A stretch of 42,685 bases of DNA from Pseudomonas persica (lineage in GTDB: Bacteria > Pseudomonadota > Gammaproteobacteria > Pseudomonadales > Pseudomonadaceae). The notes under the pieces were generated by a model. It saw only the letters and a program-made list of their open reading frames with translations. It searched no databases and was not told the DNA's origin. Each line of letters begins with the position of its first letter. Position 1 is the stretch's first letter. Of this stretch, positions 26,621 to 35,219 are shown piece by piece. Location of the stretch: assembly GCF_900291015.1 (NCBI RefSeq), contig NZ_OLKL01000018.1, forward strand, positions 188,211 to 230,895, written 5' to 3'. A program made the position numbers and the translations under genes.

Positions 26621-26654
26621 GGTGGGACCGGCATGAAAGGCAAAACGGATGAGT

Positions 26655-26675
26655 CCCCCTGGTAGTGCCAGGGGG
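26655..26675 (-). other. Intercistronic hairpin between pilin and chaperone genes
   Basis: A perfect 8-bp stem (26655-26662 with 26668-26675) with a 5-nt loop begins 6 bp after the pilin stop. Such hairpins commonly protect a major-pilin mRNA or reduce read-through so that pilin exceeds chaperone; only a short TTTT follows on the minus strand. Confidence 0.5.
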
Positions 26676-26680
26676 GTGAA

Positions 26681-27208
26681 TCAGCGGATATCGACGTTGA
26701 AGGAGATGTTGGTATCGATCTGCCCTTCGGTCACCTTGTCCGCAGTGGTGACAAGGCGCGCTGAGAAGACCATGTCGGTGTCAGCAGTGTCCTTCACCTC
26801 ATAGGCCATCGATTCGGTATTGGGCGCGAGGCGGCTGGTGAGGTCGTTGATTGCCAGGCCCAGGCCGGTGCTGTAGCCAAGGCCGTCTTTGAGGGCATAA
26901 AGGTCAGGGTTTTTCGGATCGGTGCCGTAGCTTGCCTGGAAGGTGGCATGGGCATCCTGTGTGCCGGTCACGCAGGTTCCTGGCACGCGCAATGCGAAGT
27001 GCTTCGCGGGGGTTTCCTGGTCGACTGCACTGAAGTCGAATGTGTTGAAGTTGCCCAGGTTGATCAGCGGCAGGCTTGGGCCACCTGGGGTAACGACCTG
27101 GATAGGGCAGGTGCCAGGCCCGCTGACAGTACCTTCGAAGTTGATGATAGTGGCCATTGCCGCGCTGCTGCAAAGGCTCAGCGCCAGCACCGATAGTGTT
27201 TTTTTCAT
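26681..27208 (-). CDS. Major fimbrial subunit (type 1-like pilin)
   Basis: A 175-residue pilin precursor. The ATG at 27208 (MKKTLSVLALS) was chosen because it gives a standard signal peptide and has AGGGA upstream; the longer frame to 27259 adds an unlikely leader. Cleavage after SSAAMA gives a mature chain starting TIINFEGTVSG, the exchangeable donor strand. Cys at about residues 34 and 79 form the usual pilin disulfide, and the end (ISFNVDIR) is a typical C-terminal beta-strand. It is the first gene of the fimbrial operon, followed by the chaperone. Confidence 0.9.
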   Translation of the reverse strand: MKKTLSVLALSLCSSAAMATIINFEGTVSGPGTCPIQVVTPGGPSLPLINLGNFNTFDFSAVDQETPAKHFALRVPGTCVTGTQDAHATFQASYGTDPKNPDLYALKDGLGYSTGLGLAINDLTSRLAPNTESMAYEVKDTADTDMVFSARLVTTADKVTEGQIDTNISFNVDIR

Positions 27209-27216
27209 TGGATGAT

Positions 27217-27284
27217 CCCTGTGTTGAATGGCTGCGAACTCATGTATCTCAGCGCGCAATCAGAGTACGCAGGGCAACACAGGG
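27217..27284 (-). promoter_or_regulatory. 10-bp inverted repeat able to mask the pilin ribosome binding site
   Basis: CCCTGTGTTG (27217-27226) and CAACACAGGG (27275-27284) are perfect inverted copies 48 bp apart, just ahead of the pilin start. In the transcript the proximal arm contains the AGGG of the Shine-Dalgarno sequence, so pairing would hide it. It could instead be a DNA operator. Confidence 0.4.
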
Positions 27285-27367
27285 GGTCTGTAGGCGAAGG
27301 CTGCACATTTCGGGGGAAACAGGCTGGTCGAAGGGAAACCATGCCCCTTCGCCGGGGTAGCCCGGGA

Positions 27368-27778
27368 TCAGTGGCGGGTATCGGCAGCCGCCGAGGCCAG
27401 CAACTGCTTTTGCTCAAGCCAATCGAAGGCCTCGCCACGCTGTTCGCATTCGTAGCGGCGTTCTTCCAGGGCCTGGTACAAGTCCAGCTCTTCGTCAGGC
27501 ATGTAGTGCAGGCAGTCGCCACCGAAGAACCACAGCAGGTCGCGTGGCACCAGGTGGGCGATTTGCGGGTAGCGCTGGATTACCTGGCAGATCAGGTCCT
27601 GGCCCAGGTACTGGCTTTGCAGTGGGTCTTGCGGCAGCAGGGTCAGCAACTCGTCGAAGCGTTCGAGGAACAGGGCATGGCTTTCCTCCGGTACCTGCTC
27701 GGCCTCACCCAGGGCTGCCAGGATGGTGCGCAAGTGATTCAGCAGTTGCAGGTGGTATTGCAGGTGGGGATTGGCCAT
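27368..27778 (-). CDS. PA2817-family conserved hypothetical protein
   Basis: A 136-residue acidic, helix-rich cytoplasmic protein (MANPHLQYHLQLLNHL; ERFDELLTLLPQDPLQSQYL; DLLWFFGGDCLHYMPDEELD). I recognise it tentatively as the small Pseudomonas family named after PA2817, which lies near an fadE gene; its function is unknown. The ATG at 27778 with GAGGA seven bases upstream was chosen over a much longer upstream extension. It lies downstream of fadE on the same strand with a REP-containing 184-bp gap. Confidence 0.7.
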   Translation of the reverse strand: MANPHLQYHLQLLNHLRTILAALGEAEQVPEESHALFLERFDELLTLLPQDPLQSQYLGQDLICQVIQRYPQIAHLVPRDLLWFFGGDCLHYMPDEELDLYQALEERRYECEQRGEAFDWLEQKQLLASAAADTRH

Positions 27779-27880
27779 GGGACGGTCCTCGGGGTAGTTG
27801 AAACGGGGGCGGAGTATACGCCGGTTGGGGGCCGGTTGGGGACGGTGCTGGCCGCTCCGGCCCCATCGTGGCCCCCCCAG

Positions 27881-27946
27881 AGGTACAGCGTCAACTCGAA
27901 GCCTGCGCAGTCCCGGTGGGAGCCGGCTTGCCGGCGATTGGGCCGC
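27881..27946. repeat. Dispersed REP-associated repeat
   Basis: The 42 bp at 27881-27922 match 42577-42618 at 38 positions. It runs on into a REP-like palindrome (AGCCGGCTTGCCGGC and following, to 27946). It fills the gap between fadE and the PA2817-family gene. Confidence 0.75.
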
Positions 27947-27962
27947 GCAGCCGCCTTTGCTG

Positions 27963-30410
27963 TCAGCGCACCTTGCCCTGTTCAGGCAGCAACTGCTCCT
28001 TGTCGAAGGCATCCACATCGATCACTGCCCGGCGCGCTTGTTCCGCCGTATGCAGGCGTTGCCCCTCGGCGGGTTGCAGCACACCACTCTCGACAGCCGC
28101 ATCAATCGCCGACTGCCCAGGTGCTGGCTGCACCTTGCCCTCCCTGATCGCCTGATGAAGCGCCTTGTGCAGTGGCACTGCTTCATCCAGCAAGTCGCAA
28201 GCCCGTTGCAGCGCTGCCACCGGGTCGCCTTCGGCCTGCGGCCTGAAGCAACCAGCAAGCAACTCTTCCAGCGCCGGGTCACCCTTGCTGCGGCCGATCA
28301 GCGCCGCCACTTCGGCATCCAGTTCATCGCTTGGCCCGGTATGACGGCGGCCGAAGGGGAACACCAAGACCCGTAGCGTGCAGCCGACAAAGCGGTTGGG
28401 GAAGTTGTCGAGCAACCGGTCCAGCGCTGTTTCCGCCTGGCCCAGGCTCTCCTCCATCGCCCAGCGCAGCAAGGGCTGCATGTGTTCCGGTGAGCCCAGG
28501 TCGTGATAGCGCTTGAGCGCGGCGCTGGACAGGTACAGGTAACTCAGCACATCCCCCAGCCTTGCGCTCAGGCGTTCGCGGCGTTTGAGTGCGCCGCCCA
28601 GCAGCATCATCGACAAGTCCGCCAGCAAGGCGAAGGCCGCTGCCTGGCGGTTGAGGGCGCGGAAGTAGCCCTGGCTCAGGGCATCGCCTGGCACGTTTTC
28701 CAGGCGGCCCAGCCCCAGGTTGAACACCAGCGTGCTGGCCGCATTACCGGCGGCGAACATGATGTGTTTCATCAGCAGATCGTCGAACTCCCGTAGCGCC
28801 TGGTCGCGGTCGTTGCGGGTGGCCAGGGCCATTTCCTCGAGCACGAACGGGTGGCAGCGAATGGCGCCCTGGCCGAAGATCATCAGGTTGCGCGAAAGGA
28901 TATTGGCGCCTTCGACAGTGATGAAGATCGGCGCCCCTTGCCAGTTGCGACCCAGGTAGTTGTTCGGGCCCATGATGATGCCCTTGCCACCGTGCACATC
29001 CATGGCGTGCTGGATGCACTCGCGGCCGCGCTCGGTCAGGTGGTACTTGAGGATCGCCGACAGCACCGAAGGCTTTTCGCCCAGGTCCACGGCTTTGGCT
29101 GTCAGCAGGCGGGCACTGTCCATCAGCCAGGCATTGCCGCCGATGCGGGCCAGTGATTCCTGGATGCCTTCGAAGGCTGCCAGTGGCACATTGAACTGCT
29201 CACGGATATTGGCGTACTGGCCGGTGACCAGGCTGGTGTACTTGGCGGCCCCGGTGCCCACGGCCGGTAGAGAGATCGAACGACCGACCGACAGGCAGTT
29301 CATCAACATCATCCAGCCCTTGCCAAGCATGGCCTGACCACCGATCAGGAAGTCCAGTGGCACGAACACGTCCTTGCCGCTGTTGGGGCCGTTCATGAAG
29401 GCGGCGCCAAGCGGCAGGTGGCGCATGCCGATCTCCACGCCCGGCGTGTCGGTGGGGATCAACGCCAGGCTGATGCCCAGCTCTTCTTCCTCGCCCAGCA
29501 GGTGGTCCGGGTCGTAGGCCTTGAACGCCAGGCCCAGCAGGGTAGCGACCGGGCCCAGGGTGATGTAGCGCTTTTCCCAGTTCAGGCGCAGGCCGATGAC
29601 TTCTTTACCCTGCCATTGGCCTTTGCAGACCACTCCGGTATCGGGCATTGCCCCCGCATCGGAACCGGCCAGAGGACCTGTGAGGGCGAAGCAGGGGATT
29701 TCTTCGCCGCAAGCCAGGCGGGGCAGGTAGTGGTCGCGCTGTTCGTCAGTGCCATAATGCAGCAGCAGTTCGGCCGGCCCCAGGGAATTGGGCACCATGA
29801 CGGTCGAAGCCAGGTCGCCACTGCGGGTGGCCAGCTTCATTGCCACCTGGGAGTGAGCGTAGGCCGAGAAACCCTTGCCGCCGTATTCCTTGGGGATGAT
29901 CAGGGCAAAGAAACCGTGCTGCTTGATATGTGCCCAAGCTGCGGGCGGCAGGTCCATGTCCTGGCCGATCTGCCAGTCACTGACCATGGCGCAGAGTTCT
30001 TCGGTAGGGCCGTCGATGAAGGCCTGTTCTTCCTCGGTCAGCTTCGGTGCCGGGTAGCTGAGCAGGGTGCGCCAGTCGGGGCGGCCGCTGAACAGTTCGC
30101 CGTCCCACCAAACGGTGCCAGCATCGATCGCCTCGCGTTCGGTTTGCGACATCGGCGGCAGGGTGCGCTGGAACCATTTGAACACGGGGCCGGTGAACAC
30201 CTTGCGCCGCCATTCAGGCAATACCACCAGGGCGACCTTCAGTGCCAGCACGACCCAGATAAACGCCAGCAGCCAGCCGGGGGCATGGCTGAAAATACTC
30301 ATCAGCAGCACATAGGCTGCCATGATGCCCAGTATCTGCAAGGGTGCCAGGCGTCGATGCGTCAGGTACGCCGCGCCGATTACCAATCCCACCAACCACA
30401 ACAGCCACAT
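27963..30410 (-). CDS. fadE: Acyl-CoA dehydrogenase, FadE type
   Basis: An 815-residue enzyme that carries out the first, FAD-dependent step of fatty-acid beta-oxidation (acyl-CoA to trans-2-enoyl-CoA). Two N-terminal membrane segments (about 1-17 and 25-64) are followed by the acyl-CoA dehydrogenase domains (ALTGPLAGSDAGAMPD; LNWEKRYITLGP) and the segment ITVEGANILSRNLMIFGQGA, in which the Glu is the probable catalytic base. A C-terminal extension (DUF1974 type) runs from about residue 530. The length matches E. coli FadE (814). The ATG at 30410 sits behind GGAGGAAGGA, a very strong ribosome binding site, and replaces a 53-residue spurious extension. Confidence 0.93.
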   Translation of the reverse strand: MWLLWLVGLVIGAAYLTHRRLAPLQILGIMAAYVLLMSIFSHAPGWLLAFIWVVLALKVALVVLPEWRRKVFTGPVFKWFQRTLPPMSQTEREAIDAGTVWWDGELFSGRPDWRTLLSYPAPKLTEEEQAFIDGPTEELCAMVSDWQIGQDMDLPPAAWAHIKQHGFFALIIPKEYGGKGFSAYAHSQVAMKLATRSGDLASTVMVPNSLGPAELLLHYGTDEQRDHYLPRLACGEEIPCFALTGPLAGSDAGAMPDTGVVCKGQWQGKEVIGLRLNWEKRYITLGPVATLLGLAFKAYDPDHLLGEEEELGISLALIPTDTPGVEIGMRHLPLGAAFMNGPNSGKDVFVPLDFLIGGQAMLGKGWMMLMNCLSVGRSISLPAVGTGAAKYTSLVTGQYANIREQFNVPLAAFEGIQESLARIGGNAWLMDSARLLTAKAVDLGEKPSVLSAILKYHLTERGRECIQHAMDVHGGKGIIMGPNNYLGRNWQGAPIFITVEGANILSRNLMIFGQGAIRCHPFVLEEMALATRNDRDQALREFDDLLMKHIMFAAGNAASTLVFNLGLGRLENVPGDALSQGYFRALNRQAAAFALLADLSMMLLGGALKRRERLSARLGDVLSYLYLSSAALKRYHDLGSPEHMQPLLRWAMEESLGQAETALDRLLDNFPNRFVGCTLRVLVFPFGRRHTGPSDELDAEVAALIGRSKGDPALEELLAGCFRPQAEGDPVAALQRACDLLDEAVPLHKALHQAIREGKVQPAPGQSAIDAAVESGVLQPAEGQRLHTAEQARRAVIDVDAFDKEQLLPEQGKVR

Positions 30411-30543
30411 AGTCCTTCCTCCATGGAACCGGGTGTTCGAAACCTTTGCCAACAGCATAGACGGCTGCCTGGTGAAGACCTGACCTGAACAGTGACAGGG
30501 TGTGGCTGAAGGCGTTCGCTGCAAGGTGCCCAGGGCCGGGCAA

Positions 30544-32055
30544 TCAACTCTTGTTCCATCGGGCCACAAAGGTTTCGGCCGGCATCAACGGCACGGGCAC
30601 GATGATATAGGCCCAATACCAGTTGATCGGGTCGTCCATTACGGCCTGGATCACGGTGAAGCGGCTGCTCAGGCCGGGTGTAAAGATGCCGGTATTATCG
30701 ACTTTGCCGTCCCCTGCCAGCACGCTCCACTCCGTCATGTTGGCCGGTGCTTCGGCTTCTTTCCCGGTTTTCCTGTCGATGTAACAGAAACGCAATTTCA
30801 TACGGCCCTGAACCAATTCGGTCTTGAAGAAAAAGTTGGGGGCGGTGTTCAGTACCACGAAGGTTGAAACAAGGGGCAACAAGGGAAAGCCGGTAAGTAA
30901 CCGGTCTATTCGCAGCGGCTCCTCGAATGACGTTCTGGTCGCTGTCGGCTCTTGGGTCAGGCTGTTGTCAGCCAGCTGAATGTCCGGTTTGCCTGGCGCT
31001 GAGTATTCGCACGTGTAGCCATTGGGTTTCAATGAGCCGTGGCCACTGCCGTCCAACTCCCAGCGAGGGTTGGCAACCCCGTGCGGCTTCACTTCAATGA
31101 TCTGGGCAGTGCTGCCGGCAGTGACCGCTGCAACCAGAGGGTCGGCATGGAAGCTCAGTGCAGCCTGGGGTTGTGCCTGCTCCGCATTGGCGCGCAGGAA
31201 ACTGTACGACATCTTGTGTACATGATTTTCGATCACCTCGATTTTGTCGCACAGTACAGAGGACGGCGGTAGCAAGAGGAGGGCAAGGTCGGTGAAGTCA
31301 TTGTAGTAGATCGGATCTGGCATTTCGGCATAGGGCATATAGACCGCCAGGTGATCCCAAGGCGTGCTGTCTTGCGCAGGGAAGCTTCCTGTGCCGCTGT
31401 TCCCGTTCACGATGTACAGAACCTGAGCCCCTGAACTTGGGTGTTTGCGCAGGTAAAATCGCAACTGAGCCAGCAGCCAGTTGCTTTGTGCCTCGGCTTC
31501 GATCTTGTAAGGCTGGATGATGCGCTGTTCGTCCGGGAGGCCATTGAAACGTTGGCGAAAGATGTCTGCCAGCGCTACGTCAGGCGCTTCCGAGCCAGTG
31601 GCCTGTATATAGAAGCTGGAGTCTTTGCCAACTTTCAGCGTCAGCGCGGCACCAGGGCCTGCACAATGCCCGACAAACCCATCCAGGGGGAACTCCTGGT
31701 AGAGGAATTGCGGTTCGTTCCTGGTAAATGCAACCACCCTTTCCAGGTTTGCCCTGGGTTTGCCACCGAATACCGGTGCGGACCAGATGAAGTTGGCATA
31801 GGACATCATGCGTGAGCAGACCCGCACACGGTCCTGGAGATATTGCACGAATGGCGTCGCCAGTTCGCAGGTGACAAGCTCGCTGGTTGTTCCTCTGAGC
31901 CGTTCGTAGTGAATGGCCTCATGCAGCACGGGTGGCTTCGATTCGATCAATCGCTCGCGCGCGGCATTGATTTTGGCCGCATCGAAAATGACGTGCATGC
32001 GCCAGCCGCGCATGTCGTGATCGGGTTGTATGGGGGCATGAGTTTCCTCCTCCAT
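30544..32055 (-). CDS. Hypothetical protein, possible relative of block protein R2
   Basis: A 503-residue protein without signal peptide. The N-terminus has MRGWRMHVIFDAAKINAARE, which parallels the W...IN helix of the 997-residue protein at 12719-15712; WLLAQL...AQVLYIVN and a C-terminal Ig-like segment (TEWSVLAGDGKVDNTGIFTP) also echo it (GLTWHLFGEGEIGQDGLYTP). A P47/TULIP-type lipid-binding fold is possible but unproven. The ATG at 32055 with GAGG seven bases upstream was chosen over ATGs at 32097 and 32103. It sits alone between fadE and the divergent GST gene. Its base composition looks less GC-rich than its neighbours, consistent with separate acquisition. Confidence 0.65.
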   Translation of the reverse strand: MEEETHAPIQPDHDMRGWRMHVIFDAAKINAARERLIESKPPVLHEAIHYERLRGTTSELVTCELATPFVQYLQDRVRVCSRMMSYANFIWSAPVFGGKPRANLERVVAFTRNEPQFLYQEFPLDGFVGHCAGPGAALTLKVGKDSSFYIQATGSEAPDVALADIFRQRFNGLPDEQRIIQPYKIEAEAQSNWLLAQLRFYLRKHPSSGAQVLYIVNGNSGTGSFPAQDSTPWDHLAVYMPYAEMPDPIYYNDFTDLALLLLPPSSVLCDKIEVIENHVHKMSYSFLRANAEQAQPQAALSFHADPLVAAVTAGSTAQIIEVKPHGVANPRWELDGSGHGSLKPNGYTCEYSAPGKPDIQLADNSLTQEPTATRTSFEEPLRIDRLLTGFPLLPLVSTFVVLNTAPNFFFKTELVQGRMKLRFCYIDRKTGKEAEAPANMTEWSVLAGDGKVDNTGIFTPGLSSRFTVIQAVMDDPINWYWAYIIVPVPLMPAETFVARWNKS

Positions 32056-32226
32056 GGTGTGGCCTCGCTGCGTTGGTAAGTGCACTGATTGCAACATCGG
32101 CACGGCATCCCAGCTACTGGCAGATTTATCATGTAGGCGATGTTCGGTTGCGCAAGTATGGTTTCGGCTGCAACCTGGAGGCTGTAGGGGTAGACTCTCG
32201 CTTCGTGTTCATTCAGGGATGTCGAC

Positions 32227-32850
32227 ATGCTGAAGATCTGGGGCCGCAAGAACTCGAGCAATGTGCGCAAGGCGCTGTGGATCGCCCACGAACTGGGCCT
32301 GGATTTCGAGGCCATCGACGCCGGTGGTGCCTTCGGCGTGGTCAACGAGCCGCACTACCGCGCGCGCAACCCCAATGGCCTGGTACCGATGCTGGAGGAC
32401 GGCGACCTGACCCTGTGGGAATCCAATACCATTGTCCGCTACCTCTGCGCCGAGTACGGCGCCGAGCAGGGCTGGTACCTGGAAGACCCACGCCAGCGTG
32501 CCCTGGTCGACAAGTGGATGGACTGGACCACCTCTTCCTTCGCCACGTCGTTCCGTCCATTGTTCTGGGGCCTGCTGCGCACCCCGGAAGACCAGCGCGA
32601 CTGGGTGGCGATCAACGCTGCGCACAAGCAATGCGCCCAGCTGCTGGCTATTGCCGATGAAGCCCTGGCCAAACAACCGTATCTTTCCGGTGACCAGATC
32701 GGCATGGGCGACATCCCACTGGGCAGCTTCATCTATGCCTGGTTCGAAATGCCTATCGAGCGCCCGGCCATGCGTCACCTGGAGGCGTGGTACGAGCGCC
32801 TCAAGGCCCGCGCTGCCTATCAGGCTGCGGTGATGACTGCGCTGACTTGA
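32227..32850 (+). CDS. Glutathione S-transferase family protein
   Basis: A 207-residue cytoplasmic GST. The thioredoxin-fold N-terminal domain starts MLKIWGRKNSSNVRKAL, where a Ser of NSSN is the likely glutathione-activating residue. NPNGLVPML holds the cis-Pro, and WESNTIVRYL is the glutathione-binding Glu-Ser motif. The all-helical C-terminal domain includes GDQIGMGDIPLGSFIYAW, the conserved N-capping motif of the family. The substrate is unknown. The ATG has AGGGA seven bases upstream. It is divergent from the hypothetical gene at 30544-32055 across 171 bp. Confidence 0.92.
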   Translation: MLKIWGRKNSSNVRKALWIAHELGLDFEAIDAGGAFGVVNEPHYRARNPNGLVPMLEDGDLTLWESNTIVRYLCAEYGAEQGWYLEDPRQRALVDKWMDWTTSSFATSFRPLFWGLLRTPEDQRDWVAINAAHKQCAQLLAIADEALAKQPYLSGDQIGMGDIPLGSFIYAWFEMPIERPAMRHLEAWYERLKARAAYQAAVMTALT

Positions 32851-32864
32851 TCGAACACCACGGC

Positions 32865-32883
32865 TACTTCGATAGTCATTATC
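32865..32883. promoter_or_regulatory. Weak Fur-box-like sequence
   Basis: GATAGTCATTATC at 32871-32883 matches 12 of 13 bases of one side of the 19-bp Fur consensus, while the other half is poor (13 of 19 overall). It lies upstream of the ABC transporter pair. Chance occurrence is quite possible. Confidence 0.15.
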
Positions 32884-32902
32884 AATACACATGACTGTAC
32901 TT

Positions 32903-32933
32903 GTGCGGCCAGGCCAAGCACCATTGGCCGCAC
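32903..32933 (+). terminator. Stem-loop after the GST gene
   Basis: GTGCGGCCA (32903-32911) pairs perfectly with TGGCCGCAC (32925-32933) around a 13-nt loop, about 50 bp after the GST stop. No T run follows, so termination is uncertain. Confidence 0.35.
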
Positions 32934-32994
32934 TCACTGCGCCAGTGCCTTTCCCTGGCGTGTCCTGCACCTTTTCTTCGGTAAGTGACCCGCT

Positions 32995-33927
32995 ATGAGT
33001 TCCGCCCTGTCCATCCGACAGCTGACCAAGACCTACGGCAACGGCTTCCAGGCCCTCAAGGGCATCGACCTGGACGTTGCCGAGGGCGACTTCTTCGCCT
33101 TGCTCGGCCCCAACGGCGCCGGCAAGTCCACCACCATCGGTATCCTCTCCACTCTGGTGAACAAGACCAGCGGCACGGTCAGCGTGTTCGGCCACGATCT
33201 GGACCGCGAACCCTCGGCGCTTAAGCGCTGCCTTGGCGTGGTGCCGCAGGAATTCAACTTCAACCAGTTCGAGAAAACCTTCGACATCGTCGTGACCCAG
33301 GCCGGCTACTATGGCATCCCGCCCAAGGTGGCCAAGGAACGCGCCGAGCAGTACCTGACCCAGCTCGGCCTGTGGGACAAGCGCGACGTGCAGTCGCGCT
33401 CGCTGTCCGGGGGCATGAAGCGGCGCCTGATGATTGCCCGCGCACTGATCCACGAGCCGCGCCTGCTGATCCTCGACGAGCCCACCGCCGGTGTGGATAT
33501 CGAGCTGCGCCGTTCGATGTGGAGCTTCCTCACTGAGCTGAACCAGAAGGGCATCACCATCATCCTCACCACCCACTACCTGGAAGAGGCCGAGCAGCTG
33601 TGCCGTAACATCGGCATCATCGACCACGGCACCATCGTCGAGAACACCAGCATGCGCCAGTTGCTGGGCAAGCTGCATGTCGAAACCTTCGTCCTCGACA
33701 TCAAGCAGGACCTGGCCACTGCACCGACGTTGCAGGGCTACCCGTGCCGGCTGCTGACCCCGCACAGCCTGGAAGTGCAGGTGGACAAGGACATCGGCAT
33801 CACCGCATTGTTCGGCCAGCTGGCGCTGCAGAACATCGAGGTGCAGAGCCTGCGCAACAAGACCAACCGACTCGAGGAGCTGTTCGTGTCCCTGGTGGAA
33901 AAAAACCTGTCGAAGGTGGCTGTATGA
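32995..33927 (+). CDS. ABC-2 type exporter, ATP-binding protein (YadG-like)
   Basis: A 310-residue ATPase that powers the membrane partner encoded next to it. Visible motifs: Walker A GPNGAGKST (38-46), Q-loop VPQEFNF (83-89), signature LSGGMKRR (137-144), Walker B LLILDE (157-162) and switch His194 in TTHYLEEAE. The length and pairing resemble E. coli YadG/YadH; the substrate is unknown. The stop overlaps the permease start by 4 bp. The ribosome binding site is weak. Confidence 0.93.
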   Translation: MSSALSIRQLTKTYGNGFQALKGIDLDVAEGDFFALLGPNGAGKSTTIGILSTLVNKTSGTVSVFGHDLDREPSALKRCLGVVPQEFNFNQFEKTFDIVVTQAGYYGIPPKVAKERAEQYLTQLGLWDKRDVQSRSLSGGMKRRLMIARALIHEPRLLILDEPTAGVDIELRRSMWSFLTELNQKGITIILTTHYLEEAEQLCRNIGIIDHGTIVENTSMRQLLGKLHVETFVLDIKQDLATAPTLQGYPCRLLTPHSLEVQVDKDIGITALFGQLALQNIEVQSLRNKTNRLEELFVSLVEKNLSKVAV

Positions 33928-34703
33928 GTGTGGAACTGCGCACCAACTGGGTCGCCCTGAACACCATTGTCTACCGCGAAGTGCGGCGCTTCCTGCGCAT
34001 CTGGCCACAAACCTTGCTGCCGCCGGCGATCACCATGGTTCTGTACTTCGTCATCTTCGGTAACCTGATCGGCCGGCAGATCGGCGACATGGGTGGCTTC
34101 ACCTACATGGAGTACATCGTGCCGGGGCTGATCATGATGTCGGTGATCACCAACTCCTACGGCAACGTGGTGTCGAGCTTCTTCGGCAGCAAGTTCCAGC
34201 GCTCGATCGAAGAGCTGATGGTATCGCCGGTGTCACCACACACCATCCTCGTCGGTTATGTGCTGGGTGGTGTGCTGCGCGGCCTGGCGGTAGGCGTGAT
34301 CGTGACCTTCCTGTCGCTGTTCTTCACCCACCTGCAGGTGCACCACCTGGGCGTGACCGTGGCCGTGGTGCTGCTGACCGCCACCATCTTTTCGCTGCTG
34401 GGCTTCGTCAACGCAGTGTTCGCCCGCAACTTCGACGACATCTCGATCATTCCGACCTTCGTGCTGACGCCGCTGACCTACCTGGGCGGGGTGTTCTACT
34501 CGATCAACCTGCTGCCGCCGTTCTGGCAGACCGTGTCGCTGGCCAACCCGGTGCTGCACATGGTCAACTCGTTCCGCTACGGCATCCTAGGGGTGTCGGA
34601 TATCAGCATTGGCACGGCGATTACTTTCATGCTGGTCGCCACCGCGGTGCTCTACCTGGTGTGCGTGCGCCTGCTGGTCAGCGGCCGCGGCATGCGTGCC
34701 TGA
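33924..34703 (+). CDS. ABC-2 type exporter, permease (YadH-like)
   Basis: A 259-residue inner-membrane protein of the ABC-2 family with about six hydrophobic segments (for example TLLPPAITMVLYFVIFGNLI; VLGGVLRGLAVGVIVTFLSL; VAVVLLTATIFSLLGFVNAV) and the family motif YLGGVFYSINLLPPFW near the C-terminus. It would form a dimer with the ATPase encoded immediately upstream. The start is the ATG at 33924 in ATGA overlap with the ATPase stop; a longer frame from 33744 is rejected. Its last 117 bp are overlapped antisense by the DUF2062 gene. Confidence 0.92.
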   Translation: MSVELRTNWVALNTIVYREVRRFLRIWPQTLLPPAITMVLYFVIFGNLIGRQIGDMGGFTYMEYIVPGLIMMSVITNSYGNVVSSFFGSKFQRSIEELMVSPVSPHTILVGYVLGGVLRGLAVGVIVTFLSLFFTHLQVHHLGVTVAVVLLTATIFSLLGFVNAVFARNFDDISIIPTFVLTPLTYLGGVFYSINLLPPFWQTVSLANPVLHMVNSFRYGILGVSDISIGTAITFMLVATAVLYLVCVRLLVSGRGMRA

Positions 34704-35219
34704 GGCCTTGCACCGGCATTGGCGGCGACGCCACTGCCGGCCCACCCACCAGCGCCAGTAGGTCATGGTGGTGAAGTAGCCAAGGATGCCCAGTACCACA
34801 CCGCACACTACCGAGCCGAGCAGGAAGGGTTGCCACAGCGTCGCCAGCTGGTCGGTGATCCACTGGAAAGTCAGCTCGTCGGGCAGGCTGCGCGGCGGTA
34901 CCTGCATCAGCCAGGCGCCGGTCATGTAGGTGACGAAGAACACCGGCGGCATGGTCAGCGGGTTGGTCAGCCATACCAGGCTGACCGCGATCGGCAGGTT
35001 GCCGCGCAGCGGAATGGCCAGCGCGGCGGCCAGCAGCATCTGCGCCGGCATCGGGATCAGCGCGGCGAACAGGCCAATGCCCATGGCCCGCGCCACCGAA
35101 TGGCGATTCAGGTGCCAGAGGTTCGGGTCGTGCAGCAACTTGCCGAAAAAGCGTAAGGACTTGTGTTCCCGAATACTGGTCGGGTCCGGCATGTAGCGTT
35201 TGAAAAATCGGCGCGGCAT
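34587..35219 (-). CDS. DUF2062 family membrane protein
   Basis: A 210-residue protein of the DUF2062 family, function unknown. The body is typical: MPRRFFKRYMPDPTSI, SVARAMGIGLFAALIPMPAQ, LVWLTNPLTMPPVFFVTYMTG, FLLGSVVCGVVLGILGYF and a WRWWVGRQWRRR end. After that it continues for about 43 His/Gln/Ala-rich residues without hydrophobic segments, read antisense through the 3' end of the ABC permease gene; this tail looks non-native. The ATG at 35219 with GGGAG upstream was chosen over one 96 bp earlier. Confidence 0.85.
   Translation of the reverse strand: MPRRFFKRYMPDPTSIREHKSLRFFGKLLHDPNLWHLNRHSVARAMGIGLFAALIPMPAQMLLAAALAIPLRGNLPIAVSLVWLTNPLTMPPVFFVTYMTGAWLMQVPPRSLPDELTFQWITDQLATLWQPFLLGSVVCGVVLGILGYFTTMTYWRWWVGRQWRRRQCRCKASGTHAAAADQQAHAHQVEHRGGDQHESNRRANADIRHP

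Noticed and set aside
27217..27284. Invertible fim switch
   Set aside because: The 10-bp repeats are only 48 bp apart and no FimB/FimE-type recombinase is present; an RNA stem or operator is more likely.
29418..30488. 356-codon plus-strand frame opposite fadE
   Set aside because: Shadow of FadE, whose signatures are complete on the other strand.
32209..34008. 599-codon minus-strand frame opposite GST and the ABC ATPase
   Set aside because: Antisense shadow; both sense genes show complete motifs.
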